A DNA stretch of 57,615 bases. It comes from an uncultured Bacilli bacterium. GTDB taxonomy: Bacteria > Bacillota_I > Bacilli_A > RF39 > UBA660. The notes under the pieces were generated by a model. It was not told where the DNA came from, searched no databases, and was given only the letters and a program-made list of their open reading frames with translations. The stretch covers positions 1 through 57,615 of the forward strand of contig CAKOKQ010000010.1 of NCBI GenBank assembly GCA_934095825.1. Reading direction: 5' to 3'. Each line of letters begins with the position of its first letter. Position 1 is the stretch's first letter. The translations under genes and the position numbers were made by a program. Shown here one piece after another: positions 52,964 to 57,615 of this stretch.

Positions 52964-53213
52964 GATATAAAGACCTTTTTAAGACCGATATTTACTTTTA
53001 TTAATTATAATTCAGGAATTAATAACTACAACTAAAAATGCTAAAAATTTATTGTTTGCATGGACGGGTTAAATAATAAATTAATTGATTAAAAATAAAA
53101 ATACTACTTCGCAAAATTTACTAAAAGTTATCTAAATACAAAAAATCATTTTTCAAGACACCTAAAATTAGCATTTTAAGCATGAAATAGCCCTAAAATA
53201 CTATAATTAAGTA

Positions 53214-53241
53214 TTGAAATAAGCCCATTTTCGTTTATAAT
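53214..53241 (+). promoter_or_regulatory. Promoter of the 53351 gene
   Basis: TTGAAA (53214-53219), 16 bp, TATAAT (53236-53241). Confidence 0.7.
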
Positions 53242-53259
53242 GTTGTTAGGTGTAGATAG

Positions 53260-53350
53260 AAAGGAATCAATCTAAATATTATATTGAATATTAAAAATAA
53301 GAAGCAGCATACGAAAAAGCCCAAAAGTAAAGATTGATTAATGTGATAAA
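53260..53350 (+). promoter_or_regulatory. Shine-Dalgarno bridged to the 53351 start by a long-range stem
   Basis: AAAGGA (53260-53265) abuts AATCAATCT (53265-53273), which pairs perfectly with AGATTGATT (53331-53339). Eleven bases later is ATG 53351. The 57-nt loop has its own AATATT/AATATT pairing. The ATG at 53341 is followed at once by TGA. Confidence 0.6.
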
Positions 53351-53854
53351 ATGAATTTAGATAACACAGAAACAAAAACCGTAAAACAATTTGTAATAAT
53401 TTTAGTAATCCTTATTATTTTAGTTGGCGCTATTTACTTGTTCACCACAAAAGTCGTAAATAAAGATAGCGATAATAATTCTTCTAGTAGCGATAACACT
53501 AATACAACCTATATTGATCCTACTAAAGCTATAGTTGGGACAATGTTAAATAAAGGTACTGATGAATACTATGTATTGCTTTATAATTCGACCGATGAAG
53601 AAGCAAGTGATTATGCCAGATTGTTAACTAAATATAAGAGCGGTAAAAATATTAAAGAAACTTATACAGTTGATTTAAATAACCCATTAAATAGTAAATA
53701 TGTCGCAACAGACGATAAAACAAACCCCACTGCAAGTGAGTTAAGTGAATTACGCTTCGGCAAAGTTACTCTTCTAAAGGTAAAAGCTAATAAGATAACT
53801 AATGCTTATGAATCAGTTGACGCTATTAAAAAAGAACTAAAAATTACAGATTAA
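53351..53854 (+). CDS. Membrane-anchored protein, possibly thioredoxin-like without CxxC
   Basis: 167 residues. An N-terminal membrane helix (about 12-35), a Ser/Asn/Asp linker, then a compact domain: EYYVLLYNSTDEEASDYARL (about 75-94) and LRFGKVTLLKVKANKITNAY (about 133-152) followed by a short helix. This order (strand-turn-helix ... strand-strand-helix ending with a -KVKANKI- hairpin) resembles an extracytoplasmic thioredoxin fold, but the CxxC is missing (STDEE at that place). Redox activity is therefore unlikely; the assignment is tentative. It has its own promoter and terminator. Confidence 0.55.
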   Translation: MNLDNTETKTVKQFVIILVILIILVGAIYLFTTKVVNKDSDNNSSSSDNTNTTYIDPTKAIVGTMLNKGTDEYYVLLYNSTDEEASDYARLLTKYKSGKNIKETYTVDLNNPLNSKYVATDDKTNPTASELSELRFGKVTLLKVKANKITNAYESVDAIKKELKITD

Positions 53855-54205
53855 ATTAAAAATTAGAGAAGCCAACCATCATTGTTGGTTTTTTTAATGC
53901 CTTTAAAAATCAGAAGGCATTATCAATAACTGTGATAGTCATTTAAGATTGTAAATTTTTGCATAAAATATCAATATAGATGTAATAAGAACATCAGTTT
54001 CATTTATTGAAAATGAAAAGTATAATAAGATATAAAAAAGTTTTATTCACTGAAAATAAAAAGTATCGGTTATAAAAATATGTAAACTAAAAAAGCCAAA
54101 TTTTAATTAAATAAAAAATGCAGCACTTGTAAAAAATAGTCATGTTATTAAAAACTGTCTTTTCTAAAAATTAAAATTATGCTAAGATAAGTATAGTGAT
54201 AATAT
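53855..54205. other. Gap before the S41 protease gene
   Basis: 351 bp: terminator at 53871, then AT-rich sequence with repeated AAAGTATAATAAG/AAAAAGTATCGG-like motifs and a weak TGCTAAGAT extended -10 near 54180. Nothing further is recognised. Confidence 0.45.
53871..53895 (+). terminator. Terminator after the 53351 gene
   Basis: CCAAC (53872-53876) and GTTGG (53884-53888) with flanking A-T pairs, then a T-run. Confidence 0.85.
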
Positions 54206-55978
54206 ATGGATAGAAATTTTAATAACAATGCAAATAATGATATGGATAACAACATAAATAATGAAATGAATAGCAATATAAATAATGAAAAGCATAGCAA
54301 TATTAAGAACAATATAGTACCAGACATAGATAATGCTTCTGAAAATGTCGAAAAAATTACTGATGATGTCAAAAATGATATACATAAGATTGATAAGGAT
54401 AGCCCAACTTCACTTCATGATAGTAAAGAAGCAGACCAAATATTTAAAAAAGGTAATCATCCAGATGAACCAATTGTTAATCCTAGACATATTGATATTA
54501 GTTTAAAAGATAACATCTCTAGAGCCAGTGCTGCTAACATCGGACTCGAAAATTTAGAAGATACAAAAGAATCAAATGAAAGCCTTTTAAAAAAGGCGTT
54601 AGAGGCAGATGGGGATTCTCCTTCAAAAAAAGCCGAAACTAATGTGGTAAGCACCGATGGTATCCGCTATAAAGAAAGTCCAACATTTAATTTAAAAGAA
54701 ACTTTGATTATGGTTTTATTAACGGGAATTGTCTGTACTATTGCCAGTGGAACCATAGTAAATCATAAATATAGCACTAAAAACGGAACATCTTATAATA
54801 CCCTTTTAAAAGATGAAAATATTCAAGAATTTCTCGATGTTTATGCTACCTTAAATGATAGTTACTATCAAACTGTTGATAAAAAAACTGCTATCGAAGG
54901 CGCTATTGCTGGCTTGATGAGTGGGGCTGGGGATAATTATACTTCTTATTTAGATAAAGAAGATGCAGATATTTTAAACGATTCTTTAAACGGAAAGTAT
55001 GAAGGTATCGGTATTGCTATAAATGGCAAAGAAACGGGTTTAATTGAAAAAGTATATGCCAATAGTCCTGCTAAAGAGGCAGGTTTACAGCCAAAAGATC
55101 GAATAACAGCGATAAATGGTGAAAGCATTGAAGGAAAATCAAGCAGTGAAATTGCCAAACTAATAAAAGAAAGTCCAGATAAAAAAGCAAGCCTAACAAT
55201 TTTCCGAAATGAGGAAACATTTGTTGTGGAAGTAAGTATCAAAACTCTTGCTTCGCCCGTAGTTGATTACACCGTTTTAGAAGGCAATAATAAAAAAGTT
55301 GGTTATTTAGCTATTTCTTCTTTTAGTGATACATTAACAAGTCAAGTAGAAGCTGCTCTTAATGAATTAGAACAGGCAGGAATTGAATCATTAATTCTTG
55401 ATTTAAGAAATAATGGTGGCGGCTTACTTACGGCTGCTAAGGACACAGCTAGTCTCTTTTTAGAAAAAGGTAAAGCTATATATGGTTTAGAAGGTAATGA
55501 CAAGACTGGCAAAACCAAATTCTATTACGATGAAACATCAACTTCAAAAAACTATCCAATAGTTGTCTTAGTTAACGGTGGTACCGCTTCGGCTAGTGAA
55601 ATTTTAACTGCTGCCTTAAAAGACTCATACGGTGCAACAACTGTAGGTACAACAACTTATGGCAAAGGCAAAGTTCAGCAAACTAAAAAATTAAGCGATG
55701 GCTCTTTAGTTAAATACACAACTTCTCGTTGGCTAACACCAAATAACGAATGTATTGATGAATATGGTATAAGTCCCGATTATGGGGTTGAAATAGAGTA
55801 TCAATACGATGATGACAAAAACATTATTGGTTATACGGACACTCAACTCGCTAAAGCAAGAAGTTTGTTAGGATTACCTGAATATGATGAAATCAAAAGC
55901 GATTCTAATAATACCGAAGTCAATGGAAATAATGGTAATTTAGAAGATAATGGTGCCAATTCTAATCAGGAAAATTAA
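54206..55978 (+). CDS. S41 family carboxy-terminal processing protease with long cytoplasmic N-terminus
   Basis: 590 residues. Before the membrane helix (about 168-188, LIMVLLTGIVCTIASGTIV) lies a hydrophilic segment of about 165 residues that starts Asn/Met-rich and is absent from ordinary CtpA/CtpB enzymes. Outside are a helical region (VYATLNDSYYQTVDKKTAIE), a PDZ domain (KYEGIGIAINGKETGLIEKV, about 266-340) and the S41 core with LDLRNNGGGLL (about 397-407), catalytic Ser in GGTASASEIL (about 459-468) and Lys in TYGKGKVQQTKK (about 488-499). Processes secreted or membrane proteins. No clear Shine-Dalgarno precedes the ATG. Confidence 0.93.
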   Translation: MDRNFNNNANNDMDNNINNEMNSNINNEKHSNIKNNIVPDIDNASENVEKITDDVKNDIHKIDKDSPTSLHDSKEADQIFKKGNHPDEPIVNPRHIDISLKDNISRASAANIGLENLEDTKESNESLLKKALEADGDSPSKKAETNVVSTDGIRYKESPTFNLKETLIMVLLTGIVCTIASGTIVNHKYSTKNGTSYNTLLKDENIQEFLDVYATLNDSYYQTVDKKTAIEGAIAGLMSGAGDNYTSYLDKEDADILNDSLNGKYEGIGIAINGKETGLIEKVYANSPAKEAGLQPKDRITAINGESIEGKSSSEIAKLIKESPDKKASLTIFRNEETFVVEVSIKTLASPVVDYTVLEGNNKKVGYLAISSFSDTLTSQVEAALNELEQAGIESLILDLRNNGGGLLTAAKDTASLFLEKGKAIYGLEGNDKTGKTKFYYDETSTSKNYPIVVLVNGGTASASEILTAALKDSYGATTVGTTTYGKGKVQQTKKLSDGSLVKYTTSRWLTPNNECIDEYGISPDYGVEIEYQYDDDKNIIGYTDTQLAKARSLLGLPEYDEIKSDSNNTEVNGNNGNLEDNGANSNQEN

Positions 55979-56055
55979 TTTAGAAAACTGTTTGCTAAAT
56001 AAAAAGGCTTAAATTATAGAATGTTTAATTAGAATAAAGAATATGGAATTAATAA

Positions 56056-56098
56056 TATGACATAATATGACATAATTCGACATAATTGCGGCATAAAA
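56056..56098. repeat. Short tandem TATGACATAA-type repeats
   Basis: Four degenerate units of 10-11 bp: TATGACATAA twice, then TTCGACATAA and TTGCGGCATAA. Confidence 0.7.
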
Positions 56099-56217
56099 TA
56101 TACTATGTGAAAGATAAAATCATAATAATAAAGAAATAAAATTGAATAGAATATACTTAGAAAATAAATTGAATTTCGCAATGTAGAGATTAAATCTTCG
56201 AAATATATTAAATCAAG

Positions 56218-56248
56218 GCTCTTGACTAATAAAAGTTGAGAGTTTTTT
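56218..56248 (+). terminator. Terminator-like hairpin
   Basis: GCTCTTGAC and GTTGAGAG arms with wobble pairs around TAATAAAA, then T residues; 240 bp past the protease stop. Confidence 0.6.
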
Positions 56249-56263
56249 ATATTGAGTAATTAA

Positions 56264-56435
56264 TCTAAAAATACTAAAGAAGCTGTTGTAGAAAATATTG
56301 AGGATAATTTTACTGACAATGAAATTATGATTTTTGTAAATTTAAATGCCAATATGAAATGCTATAAAAAAATGCTATAAAGAATATGAATGGAAGGATA
56401 CCAAAAATAAGAATATCAAAATATCAAAATGTTAA
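56264..56435 (+). pseudogene. Decayed coding fragment with a frameshifting duplication
   Basis: One frame reads KEAVVENIEDNFTDNEIMIF and NANMKCYKKML before TAA at 56378-56380; a second frame picks up CYKEYEWKDTKNKN to TAA at 56433-56435. The join lies at a 13-bp tandem duplication (AAATGCTATAAA-type, about 56356-56381); removing one copy restores one continuous frame. No start codon upstream. Family not recognised. Confidence 0.4.
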
Positions 56436-56460
56436 AAATACGGTTATAATATGCAAATGT

Positions 56461-56520
56461 TAAAGTTTTAAATATCAAAGTTTTAAACATTAAAGTTTTA
56501 AACATTAAAGTTTTAAATAT
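56461..56520. repeat. 15-bp tandem repeat, four units
   Basis: AAAGTTTTAAA recurs at 56462, 56477, 56492 and 56507, exactly 15 bp apart; a degenerate fifth unit may follow. Confidence 0.85.
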
Positions 56521-56657
56521 AAAAACATCTAATATTAAAGATTTAAAAAAATATTTAAATAAATAGCGACAAAATAGTGTCTATTAAGAAATAAAATAGA
56601 TTTTTTCTTAAAATTGAATCATTATTGCGTTATAATAAAATTGAAAGAGAAAATTTT

Positions 56658-57197
56658 ATGAATAAAAGTAAATTAAAGGTAGGCGAAAGATTAACTATTC
56701 ATTGTTACAAACATGATGGCACCTTACACCGTACTTGGGATGAAGCAACTGTGCTTTTTGAAGATGCTGAGAAATTAGTATGTGCAAATAAAGAAACGGT
56801 TGTTACAGAAAACGACGGTCACAGTCATAGAACAAATGAACCAGCGATTTTATTTTTTTATAAAAAGCATTGGTTTAATGTTATTGGTCAGTTAAAACCA
56901 TATGGACTATTTTATTACTGCAATATTGCTAGTCCTTATATTATTGATGGTAACATTATAAAATATATTGATTATGATTTGGATTTGCGTGTCTTTCCAG
57001 ATGGTGGATATCGTATATTAGATTGTAATGAATATAATTATCATAAAAAGATAATGCACTATAGCGATGAGATTGATGATATTTTGAAAAAAGAATTGAA
57101 TTATTTAATTTTTTTAAAAAAGCAAAATCAGGGTCCGTTCGTTCCCAATACTATTAATGAATATTACGAGATATATCAAAAGATATTAAATAGTTAA
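56658..57197 (+). CDS. ntdP: Nucleoside tri-/diphosphatase (NtdP, YgaC, DUF402)
   Basis: 179 residues from ATG 56658; an earlier in-frame ATG at 56625 overlaps TATAAT (56631-56636) and is rejected. Colinear with Bacillus/Staphylococcus YgaC/NtdP: LTIHCYKHDGTLHRTWDEAT near the start, ETVVTENDGHSHRTNEPAIL, YWFN-type KKHWFNVIGQL, YYCNIASPYIIDGN, KYIDYDLDLRVFPDGG with the metal-binding D-Y-D-x-D, and GPFVPNTINEYYEIYQ at the end. The family hydrolyses nucleoside tri- and diphosphates in the cytoplasm. Weak Shine-Dalgarno (GAAAGAG). Confidence 0.92.
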   Translation: MNKSKLKVGERLTIHCYKHDGTLHRTWDEATVLFEDAEKLVCANKETVVTENDGHSHRTNEPAILFFYKKHWFNVIGQLKPYGLFYYCNIASPYIIDGNIIKYIDYDLDLRVFPDGGYRILDCNEYNYHKKIMHYSDEIDDILKKELNYLIFLKKQNQGPFVPNTINEYYEIYQKILNS

Positions 57198-57206
57198 TAC
57201 TGCCTA

Positions 57207-57233
57207 AAAATTCCAATTTTATTGGATTTTTTT
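57207..57233 (+). terminator. Terminator after ntdP
   Basis: TCCAAT (57212-57217) and ATTGGA (57221-57226), plus flanking A-T pairs, then T residues. Confidence 0.82.
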
Positions 57234-57358
57234 ATTGTCTTTCAATTTTAACGCGACAAAAATCGCCACAATTTAGTTGACTGTTTGTAAAAGCATAATA
57301 GTAATCAGTGGATAACTAAAAAAAGGTCGAAAAAATGTTAGAAAAGTGCATTTTTTGC

Positions 57359-57387
57359 TTGCTTTTTAGTTTTCGTTGGTATATACT
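57359..57387 (+). promoter_or_regulatory. rRNA operon promoter P1
   Basis: TTGCTT (57359-57364), 17 bp, TATACT (57382-57387). Confidence 0.75.
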
Positions 57388-57472
57388 GTAAAAGAACTGC
57401 GAAAGAGAATATCCAAAACAGTGAAGAATACTAAGATATAATAAAAAAGTTGAAAAAAAGTTAAAAAAACAT

Positions 57473-57500
57473 TTGCAATTTTAAAAAAATCTGGTATACT
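57473..57500 (+). promoter_or_regulatory. rRNA operon promoter P2
   Basis: TTGCAA (57473-57478), 16 bp, TATACT (57495-57500), about 110 nt after P1, the usual tandem arrangement for rrn operons. Confidence 0.78.
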
Positions 57501-57545
57501 AATAAGTACATGAGCCAACGAGGCGAATGGAAAAAAATAATAAAA

Positions 57546-57560
57546 TGATCTTTGAAAACT
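57546..57560 (+). promoter_or_regulatory. rrn leader boxA-like antitermination element
   Basis: TGATCTTTGAAAACT is the Gram-positive rRNA leader element just upstream of 16S. Confidence 0.7.
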
Positions 57561-57599
57561 AAGTAAAAAAGTCAATTTGAGTAGCTTAGGACAAACTTA

Positions 57600-57615
57600 A
57601 TTTTTTATGAGAGTT
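57600..57615 (+). rRNA. 16S rRNA gene, 5' end only
   Basis: The window ends in TTTATGAGAGTT, which matches the conserved start of bacterial 16S rRNA (GAGAGTTTGATCCTGG). Only the first bases are inside the window; the mature 5' end is approximate. Supported by the tandem promoters and boxA-like leader. Confidence 0.75.

Larger units (their letters stand above)
52894..53350. other. Gap before the 53351 gene
   Basis: 457 bp: terminator at 52913, about 250 bases with nothing recognised, promoter at 53214-53241, then a leader of about 100 nt with a 9-bp long-range stem (53260-53350). A 17-codon basic frame from TTG 53284 exists but has no supporting start site. Confidence 0.55.
55979..56657. other. 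Gap between the S41 protease and NtdP genes
   Basis: 679 bp without an intact gene. Contains short tandem TATGACATAA-type repeats (56056-56098), a terminator (56218-56248), a decayed reading frame (56264-56435), a 15-bp tandem repeat (56461-56520) and TATAAT (56631-56636) before ntdP. Confidence 0.65.
57198..57615. other. rRNA operon upstream region
   Basis: 418 bp with no protein gene: ntdP terminator, tandem promoters, boxA-like leader and the first bases of 16S rRNA. Confidence 0.8.

Noticed and set aside
53284..53337. 17-residue basic peptide frame (MNIKNKKQHTKK onward)
   Set aside because: TTG start is 18 nt from the nearest Shine-Dalgarno and the region is better explained as a stem-loop leader.

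Overview
The window is strongly AT-rich Gram-positive-type bacterial DNA. Gene content and order (secE-nusG-rplK-rplA-rplJ-rplL, rpsL-rpsG-fusA-tuf, eno-secG-rnr-smpB, cdaA-cdaR, mini-III RNase-rlmB, NtdP, UvrA/UvrB, Lgt, CBS-type pyrophosphatase) point to Bacillota. The short proteins, very AT-rich spacers and lineage-specific surface and pilin-like proteins suggest a reduced, gut-type Bacilli lineage near Erysipelotrichia or the RF39/Mycoplasmatota relatives. That placement is an inference. TGA is a stop here: it terminates rnr, a prepilin gene and one of three paralogous surface genes, and tryptophan is TGG. The genetic code is therefore the standard bacterial one, not the Mycoplasma one.

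Layout. 1-0.73 kb: YugP-type membrane zinc protease whose 5' end carries an in-frame TGA. 0.86-3.8 kb: three-gene cassette of unknown function (two small look-alike proteins flanking an 802-residue modular protein). 3.9-7.8 kb: alpha/beta hydrolase without a nucleophile, DUF2130 protein with three 153-bp internal repeats, zinc alcohol dehydrogenase. 8-19.6 kb: uvrB, CBS-pyrophosphatase, DUF1294, SDR, altered HAD protein, TspO, an XRE regulator with a 49-residue zinc ribbon, then an unknown gene, a radical SAM gene and uvrA. 19.7-25 kb: three tandem cassettes, each a minus-strand XRE regulator divergent from a plus-strand surface protein; the proteins share near-identical N-terminal blocks and C-terminal tails but differ in the centre. 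25.3 kb: Rpn-family nuclease. 26.4-31.5 kb: lgt, trxB, a cluster of four DnaA boxes, mini-III RNase, rlmB, a sigma factor, secE, nusG. 32-34.4 kb: ribosomal stalk genes with L1-type and L10 leader signals. 34.5-35.4 kb: two pilin-like proteins. 35.6-39.8 kb: str operon. 39.9-48.9 kb: serine hydrolase, DUF308 protein, eno, secG, prepilin, rnr-smpB, DUF3048 protein, Asn/Ser-rich membrane protein. 49.1-56 kb: cdaA-cdaR, DUF378 protein, lipoprotein, thioredoxin-like membrane protein, S41 protease. 56.6 kb to the end: NtdP, then tandem rRNA promoters, a boxA-like element and the first bases of a 16S rRNA gene. I saw no tRNA, tmRNA, CRISPR array, insertion sequence or phage structural block.

Most interesting points. 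(1) The three-cassette array looks like a repertoire of alternative surface proteins, each with its own regulator, a different inverted repeat near the predicted -35 position and a shared extended -10 promoter. (2) Three unrelated genes (SDR at 12.47 kb, membrane protein at 48.2 kb, membrane protein at 53.35 kb) lack a normally placed Shine-Dalgarno. In each, an AAAGGA abuts or lies within 2 nt of a perfect 6-9 bp stem whose closure would put it 10-12 nt before the ATG. (3) The 0.86-3.8 kb cassette has a toxin-like architecture. (4) A helically phased DnaA-box cluster lies between trxB and the mini-III RNase gene.

How the genes work together: the core is translation and transcription machinery, protein export and lipoprotein maturation (SecE, SecG, Lgt), nucleotide-excision repair (UvrA, UvrB), ribosome rescue and RNA decay (RNase R, SmpB, mini-III) and c-di-AMP signalling (CdaA, CdaR). 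Scattered among these are accessory surface-protein and regulator genes.
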